From Prostheceraeus crozeri (lineage: Eukaryota > Platyhelminthes > Polycladida > Euryleptidae): 64,000 nt of DNA. Positions 35,761-48,206 of the stretch are shown here, one piece after another. Made by a program: the position numbers and the translations under genes. The notes below the pieces were generated by a model. It had not been told where the DNA came from. It searched no databases and worked only from the letters and a program-made list of their open reading frames with translations. The stretch's first letter is position 1; the number at the start of each line of letters is the position of its first letter. The DNA lies in the NCBI GenBank assembly GCA_907163375.1, contig CAJQUW010001964.1:248001-312000 (forward strand), given 5' to 3'.

Positions 35761-36625
35761 CGAAGCGCTGGCAATATAAAAGATAATACGATTTTTTTCG
35801 TTTTTGAAGTTATTAATGAATAGATGAAACAAATAGGCAAATGAAATGAATTGATTGATCAATATCATTTTTTCATTAAATAATCTATAATTTCTATTCA
35901 ACTTAGCTGTCCAGGATGATAAGTGCAATTTCAAAGACCGATTTGCCTTGTTTACCATATTATTTATGTGAATTAGAATGAATATGAATGAGTAGAATGA
36001 TGAATAATTAACTTTAATTAAGAAGTTCGGATTCTAGTGGCTCTGTATATGTACTTGCAATTCTTCTATCATTCATTATTCGCTTATATCATCGCATTTC
36101 GGAAGTAATTTGTTCATTTTGATTTTGCTTCGTGATTTCACTTTTAATTTTATCGATATTTACACTCAAAATAAAATGAAAGGTAAAAGTTTTTGTAACT
36201 TGTCACCAATCAACTTCGAATATATCGTTTGACACATGTTGTTGTCGCTCATTTTCACTTCCGATCGCTGATAAGTGATTGTACTGCGATGCTACATGTA
36301 ACACTGAATGCGAATTCATCGATGTGCAGCAGACAGAGGATATAATGTCTGTTCAAAGGTGCTTGCAGTGATTGAAACAGACATCGCGATTTTTTATAAG
36401 TTGATAGTAAATGAACATTAATAAAGTGTCGCTGTAAACCTGAAGCTCAATCGAATCGCTAAATCGTGAAAATATCAATTTGAATATACTCTCATGTGTG
36501 CCACATTGATAGACCTTGACGCATGCTTGTTGTAGCTGTTAATTTTGGAATGATATAGTACAACGTCACACTACTGCTTGTTAGAATAACGTAAGTAAAT
36601 GCATGTTACTCTCATTATTTTCCAG
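35761..36625 (+). other. Intron 1, last part
   Basis: AT-rich; ends in the polypyrimidine tract CTCATTATTTTCCAG before exon 2. No other feature. Confidence 0.6.
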
Positions 36626-36840
36626 AGACTTCCGATACAGACACGACGATGGCGCAACCAAAGTACGTGAAGGGCGATAAAAAATACGGTAGGAAAACAA
36701 AGCCAAAGCGATCTCGAAGTGCAAGTATAGATCGCAAAGGTCCGACTTCACCTCCGAACAGATTGACTCCAACTCGTGGTTGTCCATCTGCTCCAATCTC
36801 GAAATTCCCCCGTACTGACTCAGACTCATCTTCCGATGAG
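36626..36840 (+). CDS. Ninein-family gene, exon 2 (PKYV motif)
   Basis: Acceptor TTATTTTCCAG, donor GATGAG|GTAAGT; enters in phase 1 and leaves in phase 0, completing a Glu codon with the first exon. Encodes about residues 97-168. MAQPKYVKGDKKYGRKT is a near-exact match to the human NIN segment AQPKYVRGGKRYGRR (NINL: PPKYVNGSKWYGRR), a short basic motif specific to this family. The rest is a basic/serine-rich linker (KRSRSASIDRKGPTSPP) ending in an acidic serine stretch (DSDSSSDE). Long minus-strand open frames over this exon are antisense shadows. Confidence 0.9.
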
Positions 36841-37540
36841 GTAAGTCCCTCGTCAGCTTTTGCAAGTCGCAAAAATGCAGTCCAGCTGTGGACGCGACTT
36901 GTTAATCTTGAGACAAGCAAAGCTTGATTGTGCTTCACTTTAAGTTCTATAACATCAGTCATTGAACTGTAACAGGTTTCCAAATAGTTGAGTAATTTGA
37001 CTATAATGGTAATGGAATTTGTAAATGTTCTCTCGGAATGCCTGTCTAGGAATTGTCTAGGAATGTAAGGTGATAGCACATTACGCTCATCAGATGCCCG
37101 AACATTTTCATGACTGAAGTATAAGCTATTGAAAACTTGCAATCCTGCTGAATACACGGAATCATGATTCCACACTCTGCCTCGCCATCTGAGGATGTTT
37201 TCTGAGAAAATCCATGGAGCATATTGTAAGGATTGCTGACTATTTTGTATTTTACCGTAGCTTTCGACGTACAATATAATATACACATATACCAGATACC
37301 ATATACCATACACACTATACGGTATAAGTTGTGAAAGTTTTGCTCAACTGAAGCTCGTGCACTTAATATTATATCAATTAATTATTAATCCTTGAACGAT
37401 ACGGATCGATTTGAGCCCTATGGAAAAAGTTGTGGCTATGGATTATATACCTTGATTTTTTACAAGATTGCGGTTCGGATGGCTATTTAACGTTGGGGTC
37501 TACATTAGAGCTGTCGTAGAGGGTTCCTGCTTCGGATGTA
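36841..37540 (+). other. Intron 2, first part
   Basis: No exon. A short TATAC-rich low-complexity stretch lies at 37265-37325. Confidence 0.5.
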
Positions 37541-37544
37541 CCGC

Positions 37545-37668
37545 ATTTCTCCAATAATCACCGGGCCTCCATGAAGCGCCGGCCTCTAATAGTCACCGGG
37601 TTAAATGAGAGAGCGAAAATATAATCGCCGGGTCTCTAATTATTGCCTGACCTCCAATAATGGAGTAT
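37545..37668. repeat. CCGGGCCTC / AATAATC imperfect tandem array
   Basis: Roughly five degenerate units of 17-30 bp such as AATAATCACCGGGCCTCC, GCGCCGGCCTCT, ATAATCGCCGGGTCTCT and ATTATTGCCTGACCTCC. It resembles a subterminal array of a DNA transposon, but no partner end was found. Confidence 0.5.
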
Positions 37669-40600
37669 TTCAGACCTAGTCACTTGTCAGATGCCGGTGA
37701 TGTGTAGGAAGCGTCGATAGGAATTAATCGAAAACTGAAAAAAATGATAAAAATGAAATACTAGTAGCATATATCGAAGAAGTTAATAGATGAAAAATAA
37801 TAGCAAAGGAATACAAAAGATGTAATAAAAAGATTAAGAAGCCATCTGGTAGCTTAGAGTGATGCAGATAGTGCTATAAAATGTGATGAGTTTACTTAAT
37901 GGATGAGATGCTGCCATGTAACAGTAAAATATAAATAGGCCTAGTTATAATAGGCGATAGAGTACAGCTGCTGTAGAATGACCTAGAGCAGTAAAAAATT
38001 GAGTAGGCTTACATGGAGGCCGTCTTTGATGGGTGAACAAGTGGACATCAGTAGGGTAAGTCCATTTTGTTAGTGCCATCGCGGTGATATACTCAATATC
38101 GAATGGGAAGCAATTCATCGCAATATTGATGGGCATATTGAATGAAGGAATTGGAAAAGTCTTTGCATAAAAGATGCTGGCACTGACATTGCTAACAGAA
38201 AAGATCATGCTTTCATGACGCGATTTTCGTGTTCTGCCTCTTTATTCTCTTCTTTTTCTTCATGCTACTTTCATTATTTTTTCGAGTAGCGTTATTTGAT
38301 ATGTCATCATTTTTTTACCGTGATTCATATCTCCATAGAGCATACATTGCACATTTGTTCATTGATTTATTTGATTTTTACTTAAGTAACGTTTTTTTGT
38401 TGTGTTTGATTTGTATGCAAGCGGTTTGCTTGCTGCACTATACATCTTTCTGTCATTCGTGTGTGATAAAGCATTTAAGCGAAACGTCGCACCACCGGAT
38501 GTAGTTTGTGTGGTGTTCGAAGATATTCTCACTTATTTTCACAGTAATAGAAACGGGTACGTGAAGGACTCGGCCTCTGGGTTATTTAAATACGTTCAAT
38601 TTGAATTTGATCGCTCGATCATGTTTAGATGAATATTACGTGGATAAGTTTGTAATACGTTGTAAATATGTAAGGGCCGGCCAGGCGTGATCCGTCGGGT
38701 GAACGCATGAGAAATTGTGCCGGTTGTACCGGCGGAATGGCACCGTTTCATCCTCCTCCCTAGTCATAAAAGTCATACATTTCGATAGATTATATTTAAT
38801 GGATATTGCAACCAGAACACTGAATGCATGAAACTGCTTAGTAACTGATGTTGAGACAAAACTAATTAAAGAATAATATCCAAATATAATTAAGTTCATC
38901 ATGCAGTGAAAAACACAAGTGGAGTCATGAATTTGTTATCGACACAAAAGGAAATTTGGTGATGTAATTTTTCACTTAACAACTATCCACGTACAATTAA
39001 TTCCTCAGTGTTCAATCCATGATGAAATGCAGTTAAAAGCAGGAATCATTCGGGTCACTTCTTGCACAATCAGAAACTAAAAGTCTGATCCAGGGAAAAC
39101 TTTGATACAAAATAATCTGGTATAAATGATCTCTGGCATCGATCTAAGTGACATGAAAGTCAGCATTAATGTCCATGTCTCAATTAAATTCGTGATAGTA
39201 TGAATAAGAATCTTCAAATGTTTTTTTGTAGCAGAAATAGTGTAAAGTAAAAGTTTACTACTACCTCAAAAAGGGACTTGTTGTGATAGTGTAGTCAAAA
39301 TGAATTGAAATCTATAGGGGTTCTTCCCCTGTAAAATGCTAAAATGCAAATGTTGACTGAATATCGATCATGGTTAAATTCCACGGTCAACTACTCTGAA
39401 CTATCTGAAGTTTTCTTTCTTGTAGGATATGCCATAAAAAGCAACAAGCTAATTTCGCTAACTACAAAGGTATATATCTTTATTACTATTGAAATAGTTT
39501 TTTAAACGTAGCAGCTGTAGTTGTTTATTGTCTACAATATGTCTTGATAGATTACATTGTGAAGGGAAGTTTGGGAAGCTAGAAATCACCCTTTGGCACA
39601 TGCGCACGATCTAGTGCATGTGAGTGAGACAGAAATTCGTAATCAATGATCAATAAATTATTTCATTCGTCACTCAGAAGCTCGTTTATTTTTATCCTTC
39701 TGCTCATTGTTTTCATTCTCCTGAGCGACTGAGCGCCCGACCGTTGGATCATCCAATTTGGATTTCTTGTTTAAGTGGTGACACGTAACTTCAATTTCAT
39801 GCGTCGATCTTCAACTATCGAAGCATATGAAGTCCTTGCAGAACTTTTGGGAAGTAAGTCACTCAGTATAGAGATACTGAAATTGGGCTGTAGGGGGTAG
39901 AAATGAAAAGTAATATTCCGGATTTCGTGAGACTGTTTGTAACAAGTCCATCGTTGCAGCTTTTCTATAGCCTGCTAAGTACTCGAAATCTATAACGGAA
40001 GCGGATCTGGTCGAAAGAGCGGAACTAGCAATGACAGAGAATCCTACTCTGTCTACTCTGGATATTCCTGCAGACATCCAGATGTCGAGAAGTATGAGAT
40101 CGTCGAAAAGTTGATCCCACAGCTTTCCACTTGCATGAGGACTTCATTGCAATCAAGGAATCGATGGAGTGGGCATTGTAGCAAGGTGTACTTTTAGTCA
40201 CTTAGTTAATATGCTCCATATATTGAAATATTTCACATTAGCTAAAACGTACTCATTGTGATGAATGTATCAAACTTTTTCATAACAATTTTCCGTAAAT
40301 TTCACAAAACGTTGACTAATGCGCGAAAAAGATGTTGATTGCAAAGAAATAGAAATGACTGGTAATCTAGTGGCAGAGGCTATTGCAGAGACTATATCGC
40401 GACAAATCGCTCTCATACATTCTGATAAAAGTCTTTGCACAAGATGAAAACTAAACGTTTTGGTGTGGTCATTTTGGATAAGAATTGCATCAATGGCATT
40501 GCTGCTTGAATTTAACTTCAATGAGTATTTGTTTATGATTGTCACATAGTTTTTAGATAAGGTTTCCAAACTAGAGGATGATTTTCAATGGTTTTCAAGT

Positions 40601-40930
40601 ACTTTATGTTATTTAATCAGACACCCCATGCACTGCATTTTATAAATAACAGCTGTTCAGAATGTTTGGAGTCTTTTGATCAGTTTATGCATTCATATTA
40701 CGAGTATTTTGTCATGTATAACTGCAGCAACCAGAGCAATTACAGGAAAACTTTCGCCTCCACTGTGTCTAACTTGCTCGTTAACAAATCACCTCTGAAA
40801 AAGCATTGTTAAAGTGCATTAAAGAGTAAAATGGCGATGCTGTTGATGTTGTACTATGCAATTCCCAATATTTCGCAGATTGCTTATGCGGTGTCGGGAA
40901 ACTTTGGATCATAATGTGGACAATATTGTA
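37669..40930 (+). other. Intron 2, middle part
   Basis: No supportable exon. A hammerhead-like motif occurs near 38463-38492. The stretch 39590-40130 has somewhat higher complexity, with short open frames on both strands, but no recognisable domain. Confidence 0.4.
38463..38492 (+). ncRNA. Hammerhead-like motif, weak
   Basis: GTGATAAAGCATTTAAGCGA leading into AACGTCGC has the GAAAC-GTC arrangement and a short preceding hairpin, as in Penelope 3' ends, but the CUGAUGA box is degenerate. No Penelope coding sequence is nearby. Confidence 0.2.
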
Positions 40931-41120
40931 GTCTCCGTGGCACAGTGGTTAAGTGCTTGGCTTAGCGATCTTTCGGTCCAGAGGTCGAGCCCCGAAAGTG
41001 TCATTGGAAATCGTTAGGAAGGGCATCCGGACTAAAAGATCACATCGCTCCAGATCAAAATCTGACTATATCAGTACCACCCAAGCCTCCAGTAAGGGGA
41101 GCAGTGACGCTAGACCATCA
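40931..41120 (+). repeat. tRNA-derived SINE
   Basis: The head contains an A box (GTGGCACAGTGGTTAAGTG) and a B box (GAGGTCGAGCCCC) at tRNA spacing, followed by a body with GGAAGGGCATCCGGAC, a phrase common in bodies of invertebrate and fish SINEs. The right limit is uncertain. It lies in intron 2, in the sense direction of the host gene. Confidence 0.75.
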
Positions 41121-42233
41121 ATGTGTAAAGTATTGGCTATTTTTCTGATCACGGAGCACTCTTGCTTTCAAATTCAAAAAACACATTTGAAGAGGTCATC
41201 GCAGCACTGCTGGAGTGCATGGATGAAGTTACGATATCAATTGCCTTCACATATTTAGCTACAGCGTATAGTAACAGAGATGTGAATTGATTGTCAAATC
41301 TATTGTATTTGAAACACTTATAATCACCTTTTAATGTGTATACTGTGACAAGAAAGACAAGATTTTCAATATTTTCCGCATTATGATCCTAAAATCAATT
41401 GGGATGTTCTGTTTTTTAGCACATCGTTTGATTTATAAAAATAAACCCTTCCCATCGGGAAATATTTGGATTTGAAATCAGTTAGCTTCTTTTCAACCCG
41501 TGGATTTTCTCTGTTGATTATATTATAGACGATACTGAATGCCATTTCAATTATCCAATGTGCGAGCTACCGACAATCATGAAATAGCATCTCAGCATCG
41601 CTTCTTGTGAAATACCTGTACGCTGATCAAGAATAAATCAATTTTTGTCGTTAAACAGTTAATATACATATCAGCACTAAGAACAACCATCATCAGAATA
41701 ATGGAATAAAACTTCATGAATTTAATTTCTGAAATCCCGTGATAGTATTTCAACATTACTATGCTACTTATAAAATGCATTTATTGATGCTAAGCAAACA
41801 GTAACACTTGATCTACAACTTCAACAGATTTAAAGAAAAGTCAGAATAGTAATTGGAGTATTATGACAAAAAGTAGATACTCAGAAAAAATGTTGAGATA
41901 TAAAGAGATCACCCCTTTTTATAAAAAAAGGCTTCCACTTTGAATATTTTTGCCATTTTAAAAACCTGAGCATTAAATATCTTTCCTTTTGGCAGTTATA
42001 TAATCCAGGAGGGTCGGGGATCACGAAAAAACAGGTTTGGCTCATGGTATATTTTGATAATCTAAATGTTTAATCGGGACACCGTGTACCATGCTGTGTG
42101 ATATTTCAAAACCTCAAAAATGAAACTTCTGCCATGTGAGCAAATAGACAGCGAAATCTGATTTAGTGTTGCCAAAGAGCGCTGCTTTTTGTATATGTTA
42201 AAATAGTGTGTTATCGACAGTAAACTAGTTGCC
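41121..42233 (+). other. Intron 2, AT-rich part
   Basis: No supportable feature. Confidence 0.4.
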
Positions 42234-42933
42234 GGTCTCTCACGGCTGCATTTCTTAGTTTTGATATGAACTATGATATCCAAGCAATTTCTTCTTACTC
42301 GAATCCATTAATCCATCGATTTAATTTGTGATTCTAGGTGAGAAGCAAGGTGTGTAAGCTGTAATGATATTCGTATAATATCAACAGTCCCAAAAAGAAG
42401 CGTCAAAATATGCCAAGTTAATAAAGCTAGAGATATAATGTGCTATATGAAGCAAACTTTTTCCTATTTGTTGCCTCTGAGACTGTCTGAAAAGATCAAA
42501 TTTCATAGCTATGAAAGCAGTCTAGATAGACGAATCCATCATTGTCAAAGACGAAGAAGAACTCCGCACATTTTCATGCATGTAACGCAAGCGTGCAACG
42601 CAACGGAAAGTGATGAAGTTTCGCATTCTCAGGCAATCAAAGAGACAACAGATGTGTCAAATTTAGCTTCAAATGGTGTATAATATCTCTAGTTTGTTAT
42701 ACTTGGCAATTCCCAGCATTTCTTTAAGGAAATGTCGATAACGCCCTGCAATGTGTCGATATTATACAAATATCATTGTAGGTTGCGTTACACACCTCAC
42801 TTTTCACCTGGAAACATAAATTAGATCGATGGGTTAATTAAATTAACTAATCAAATAAATATACACGTAAATTCGAGTAAGAAGAGATTATTTGGACATC
42901 ATATAAAAGCTAAGAAATGCAACCGTGAGAGCC
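42234..42933. mobile_element. Inverted-repeat element, about 700 bp
   Basis: The arm 42234-42388 is matched in inverse by about 42753-42933. Shared phrases are GGTCTCTCACGGCTGC, TTCTTCTTACTCGAAT, AGGTGTGTAA and GTATAATATC. The core holds a short open frame (42438-42683) that is not recognised. TSD not resolved. Confidence 0.7.
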
Positions 42934-44357
42934 CTAAACGGCTTCTAGCTGTCGGTATTACCCGATACGTTTCACGCATGGTCTAACTAGACATAATAGG
43001 GATGCACTCAAGGCCTGTGAAGACAGTATTCTATGGGAGAGCGAACAACAGTGTTTGGTCATTATCTTGTTTAAAAAATGCTGTTGGGTACCTGACAGCG
43101 GTGTCGAATGTCGATATTACCGGCTCCATGTGACAATCTATCTTAAAACAACTAAAGAATTGCCAGAGACATTACTATTCAGTGAAACTGCATTCCCATA
43201 TGTCAATCAATAACCAAGCATTTAGCTTTCAGATGGTGCGTGAAGGAGTTGACCGGTTTGCACTGATCGGGGCAATATATTGTAAAATTCGGCGACTCAC
43301 TTCGCGCTTCGATATTGGTCAGGATGAGGCAATCAGTAGCGTTCCACCCAGCTTCTGTTGTACCTTCGAGAGTTAGCTACTTATCGGTGCAATTTACTGT
43401 ACACATGGATAAGTTCCTGATGTTCTAATACATTATTTTGGAATTGTAGCTTAACTGTCGATATTACCCGACTTTACCCTAAGTTTTATGCTATTAGAAT
43501 AAGCTTCACAGGTTTTTGGTTTGTTATCAGACATTTTTGATTTATTGATGGCGATTTGCACTTAGTAATGCAATTTTGCATTCTATAGCGTAATTCTTCA
43601 TTGATTGACGTTATTTTGTATTCATTGAATACATATGTAGCTCTTTAAAAATTTAGTTCAATGTCGGATGTCGTTAGGCAATGAGAATTTCAATGATAAT
43701 GAAAATGTCGTTAATCAATAGCAAAATTATAGAAATGGATGAGAAATGCAATTGAATAAATGAGATACGTCTATTAACATTGCAAAACCCCGGCGAAGAT
43801 GTCACAAAAAAGAAAATTTCATTATTTTGTATAATGTATAGATAACCCTGCTATATTTGAAAGAATTTCAAAATATAGTTAAAGTATCTTGACTGCCCAT
43901 TGTCCAAATCTAATCATCCACCTGATTTGAAAAGTGTCGAAAATTAAAGCAAGGACGTGACTATGAATCAGTTGGTATCGCAGCAAATGAAAAGATGCGT
44001 ATGAACTCCATTTGTGTTTTCAACTCGATGGACCTGCTATCTGACAAGAGAATTGTAAATTTTGTACTCCGTTTCATCAGTTTTCATCACTTTTCCGCTA
44101 GTTTTCGTCGCTTGATAAGAGACACAGCTTGAAAAGTCGTGAAATAATGTATACTGTTACTGTATTTTGACCTCTTTTAGATATGATATCGCAATTGAAG
44201 TATAGCTCTGTGTAGGAATTCAATAGAAATTATTGCAAATAATTGTATGATTGGATTCCAGAAGTCTCTGCAACGATCATTAAATATGAAGCTTTCGCTT
44301 GTAGACTGTACTCGTAATCGAGAAACGCACTCCCTTGAATTTCTGCAAATCCGTTAA
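42934..44357 (+). other. Intron 2, with repeated GTCGATATTACC phrases
   Basis: The phrase GTCG(A/G)TATTACC occurs at about 42954, 43110 and 43456 in the same orientation. No exon supported. Confidence 0.4.
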
Positions 44358-45211
44358 TTAAAAAGGCAAAGAAAAAAAACGAGCTTTTACTCGACGTTTC
44401 GGGTCCAGACCCTTCTTCATAGAGTATAAAACAGGCGCATATGACATGCTACTTGGACATACGTAAAAACTGAATAAAAAGCTATATGGCGTCACCTGTG
44501 CTCTCCTACAAGCCACCAATGAAGTGCGAGCTTCCATAAAAGCAGTGTCCACCGTACTTCGCGCTCTCTGAAGGATATTCACATCGAAATCATCAAGGGC
44601 AACAGCAGTACAATCACGAAGATGCACACTCAATGCACTCTTACTGTCCTTATTCATAATACTCCGCTTATGTTCTTGATACCTAATTTTGAAAGATCTT
44701 GAAATTTTACCTATGTAACTAGCATTACAAATCCGACATTTCAACTCATAGACAACATTATAACTATTACTATTTATTTTTTCAGGCAAACGATCACAAA
44801 GGTTGCAGTTGTTATGTTTTTTATTTTTATGTTTATTGCGACTATTTAGACAACGGTACAATGTAGGACTGGTAGTATTAGCAAGACGAACATTGAGATT
44901 ATATTTGTGAATCAGAGAATTAATTTTTCTGTTTAAGCTATCGTTAAAGAAGTTAAGCTTTCGCTTGACTTTGCAGGCACACTGCCATTTATTCCGGTTT
45001 CCTGACATATCTGAAATTGTTGTCAGATCAATGCCCATTGCACATGCGTGCATTTGAGATCTTCCGCATTCACAATATGCGGGTGATCGCGATCACTGGT
45101 ACTGACAATTTCTGATTGCTGAGTCACTTCAATATTTTCCATTACTGAGTGATTGGTGGGATAGTTATTACGATAACATTTATACGAATATATTTGATCA
45201 AACTTCTTCAT
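44358..45211 (-). mobile_element. Penelope-like element PLE3 fragment, antisense in intron 2
   Basis: The minus-strand open frame (45053 down to 44358) carries a GIY-YIG endonuclease domain: YNVVYELKCRICNASYIGK, then KIRYQEHKRSI, with paired cysteines (CNLC) upstream. It ends in KKGLDPKRRVKARF. The upstream frame at 45211-45023 may be a further piece. The reverse-transcriptase part is missing, so it is 5'-truncated. The 3' end (44392-44426) contains a hammerhead-like motif. It is a different family from PLE1 and PLE2. Insertion opposite to the host gene's direction is the usual tolerated orientation. Confidence 0.85.
44392..44426 (-). ncRNA. Hammerhead-like motif at PLE3 3' end
   Basis: On the minus strand TATGAAGAAGGGTCTGGACC is followed by CGAAACGTCGAG: a GGGTC/GACCC-type helix II, then GAAAC and GTC. 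This matches the hammerhead-like sequence known from Penelope-like elements, with a degenerate CUGAUGA box. Confidence 0.5.
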
Positions 45212-45343
45212 CGAACGTTTGTGTGATCGAAGGGACTTATTTATGACGTCACAGCTGCATTACTTAAAGTGATTCAATCGATTTCAATCAGAGACTTCAA
45301 CCTCACTCCTTTCAAGTTCTGATTTCTGCATTGTCCGTTCAAG

Positions 45344-45494
45344 CCCATGGCAGGGACTGACGATTATGACTCAAGATTTCGTCGTGGAGGAAATAGAGGA
45401 TCGTTGCGAGTTCTGAAATCAGATAGACCGGCCGCAAGGGCTGCATTTACTGTAGGTGACACTTCGGATGGACAATCATTCATGCCATCTCAAG
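45344..45494 (+). CDS. Probable ninein-family exon 3 (linker)
   Basis: A 95-codon open frame (to 45634) follows a pyrimidine-rich stretch and the acceptor CCGTTCAAG. Entering at 45344 gives phase 0, exactly what exon 2 requires. A donor CAAG|GTAGCG at 45494 or TGTAG|GTGACA at 45455 gives phase 1, as exon 4 requires. The product is basic and glycine/arginine-rich (DYDSRFRRGGNRGSLRVLK, DRPAARAAF), of markedly higher GC than the flanking intron. There is no homology I recognise; the family linker is variable here. The alternative is an independent small gene starting at ATG 45347. Exact 3' end uncertain. Confidence 0.42.
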
Positions 45495-47225
45495 GTAGCG
45501 CCTTTCAACCGGTTAGACCTGGTCGCCGTCTGCCCGAAACACCCCATACTATGACTACAGGTCGTGGTCCAACTGGTGGACGAAGAGGAGCTGAGACCGG
45601 AGGCCGTATGAGTCGACTTCTTCGAGGCGAGTAATATCTGGGTAATGTACGGGAGGCAGATGCGTTAAACACTTGACTTTTTAAGGCGAGGGGAGGTATC
45701 CTATCTTACTGACATTAGTAGATAAATGCGCAGAATCTGGTAGCATCAAAACCTATATAGTCAATTCCCGAAATCAATGAGACAAGATCATGCTTCATGA
45801 TTTCATAGCTGCGAATCATGAAGGAAATGTTCCTAGTTTTGAGGATAAACCAAATTCATTTGTACTTTTTCTACTTTGTGTCAGATTAAGCACTCACACC
45901 ATAGACTAATGATAATTATTCAGGAAAGAATGAAATAATTTACAAGAAATTAATGAATGCATAAATTTACCTTTGCAATGATTTGTCACGTATAGTTTCG
46001 ACAAAATTCTGCGAGGAATTGTGAATTCTACCCCATTTTTAAGCTACCTAATATTTCTATAAGTCAATGAATCTGTTTAAATGGTAGAGGCTACAGAGAA
46101 TTACATGTAATGCTAAATATTATATTTATTGATAGTCAATAGTCAGATAACAAATCTACCGTAACACAGTTTAAACAATTAAAGTTCCAAGTTATGTACT
46201 TCGCGCTTTACTGATGACCTTCTTGTTCAACATTGTTATATCCATTTTTATCCTACTCCTCGATTCTTCGAACCGTCCCCCTACCTGCTCTTGTTAGATA
46301 TCTCCGGTGATATAATTGCTCTATATTGCTCTATATGTCTCGGTGATATAAATTGAAGTCAATTTTCATAACCTTTAGTTGAGAGGCATATCGTAGGCTT
46401 ATCAAAGCTTTTGTCACATTTGACTCACTTTGAAGGTCATTTTGAAAAGTGCTTCTTTCAAAGTTGAATTTTCTCGTTTCTCTCCGGTTTAAATCATTAA
46501 GAATATGGGAAGCAGATCCATGACATCTTCATGCAGTGCCATTTCTATAGCCATGGCTAGTATTTTCATTCACGAACTACACATGACATTATGAAAAACA
46601 ATAACTTTTGATCACTACTCATAACGGACCCGCAAGTAATATTTTTCGTTTTCGTACAAATACCAGTTTCCAAGTCTGAGGTTGAGAGATTCATGTTCTA
46701 GTATTATCCTAGGAATATGCATTTTTTTACTATTTTGATTTGAAGATTGATTTTCAAGAAACGGTTCGCAGTGTTTTCGTCATAAAAGTTGTATTATATT
46801 TACATGCTCCTACAATGTTGCTATTCTATTTTAACTGACTAGACAATTAATTCTAGAATGAGTGTCCTCCATCGTCGACATAGCCCTAATTAGAATAACC
46901 GACCAGTCGGCCTGTCCTCATAATTTTATTCGACCGGGCCAACCCTGATGTTTCTGATTGGATTGTTCATTGGATTATCAGTGTAAAATTAGTGGCAGAC
47001 TTAACCTGTAAATGTGAAATCTGACACATCGTGAAAGTCTTGTTTGATTTTAGCATTAATTCTGGGGAAATTGAGCATTGTGACACCTTAGATTTGCAAT
47101 TAGCAAGTTAGTGAAATTTCGACATGCATTCAATAAATATCACTTTAAACATACTACTGGCAAATCGCCTGAGTTAGTGCGCCTGCAATCATTAATAAAT
47201 GCTGCATTTTTCATACAGAATGAAA
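45495..47225 (+). other. Intron 3, first part
   Basis: The exon-3 frame stays open to 45634, so its coding limit could be later than given. The remainder is AT-rich without features. Confidence 0.4.
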
Positions 47226-47395
47226 ATAGACTAATCAAACATTGAGTTGCATCCTCAGTTGAAAAATGAGAACAGAAGGCGATTTGAATGAACTAGGCCT
47301 GTTGATGATTCCTGATATTGGATGAAATGGCAGCTATTCAGATCTGTTCACATTTTTCAGCTGAGGATACAACTCAATGTTTGATTAGTCTATTT
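47226..47395. mobile_element. Short palindromic MITE, about 170 bp
   Basis: AATAGACTAATCAAACATTG begins an arm of about 48 bp running through GAGTTGCATCCTCAG; the inverted arm ends CAATGTTTGATTAGTCTATT. The core is about 70 bp. Non-coding. Confidence 0.8.
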
Positions 47396-48206
47396 ACATG
47401 GTAGCACCTACCTGAAATTCTGCGAATCCACCCATACGTGGTTTTACCACTTGAGGTTGACACTTCTTTCTTAATTTACATGTAATGGTCAGCGGATCCT
47501 AGGGTTATCAATTCCGTGATCACGATATTGGCTTTGCATTTTGTATTTCTAGAACTATTATTCAGCATTGATTATACCGATATCAACATCATGTGATTCG
47601 AATCGAATTACCTATGGACGAAAGCTTCATAAAATGTTTACGTATATGTAGAGCGAAAACGAAATGACAGACGAAGCTGTGATGAGCCATCGTTCGACCG
47701 CATTATTTGCAAAGAGTTAAAAGCATTCAAATTGGGCCGAAATCATGTTAAACTGCTGGAGCTAATGGCTGGCTATAGTCAATGATGTCTATCCCAGTCG
47801 GAAAGTGACTGCACGGTCATTCAGAATCACCGGAGGCTTTTCAACTTAAATTCGAAACTGCCACAGTAATGTTACTATGACGGTTGAAGTGTCCTGGAAA
47901 AGTTCTTCGATTTTCTTTTGCAAATGACATCCCCATTATGCAGAAGTGATCGTAAAATATTCAATCGAACTTTAAAGAGAGCTAAGTGGAATCAATAAAA
48001 TCAATTTTCAGAAATTGTCGTTTGATGGGGAAAGAAATGTCTAACTATTCGAAGTATTTTGAGTTTCTAAATCAATGATGACTTTGAAAATGTCCCGTGG
48101 AACAATTTTTGATCAATCCTTGAAATCGATTCGAATTCTTGAAATCTTTGATTTTTCTACATATGCTTGAATGGTGACTGGAGCAGACATATACACATAG
48201 GGTGTT
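47396..48206 (+). other. Intron 3, middle part
   Basis: No supportable exon or repeat. Confidence 0.4.

Noticed and set aside
36615-37313. Minus-strand open frame of 232 codons over ninein-family exon 2
   Set aside because: Its C-terminal third is the exact antisense of a coding exon with strong family homology, and the rest is intron. There is no domain, so it is a shadow.
39590-40130. Possible retroelement leader (TGGTGAC-like primer site) and short frames
   Set aside because: No paired terminal repeats and no recognisable domain; the resemblance is too short to support an element.
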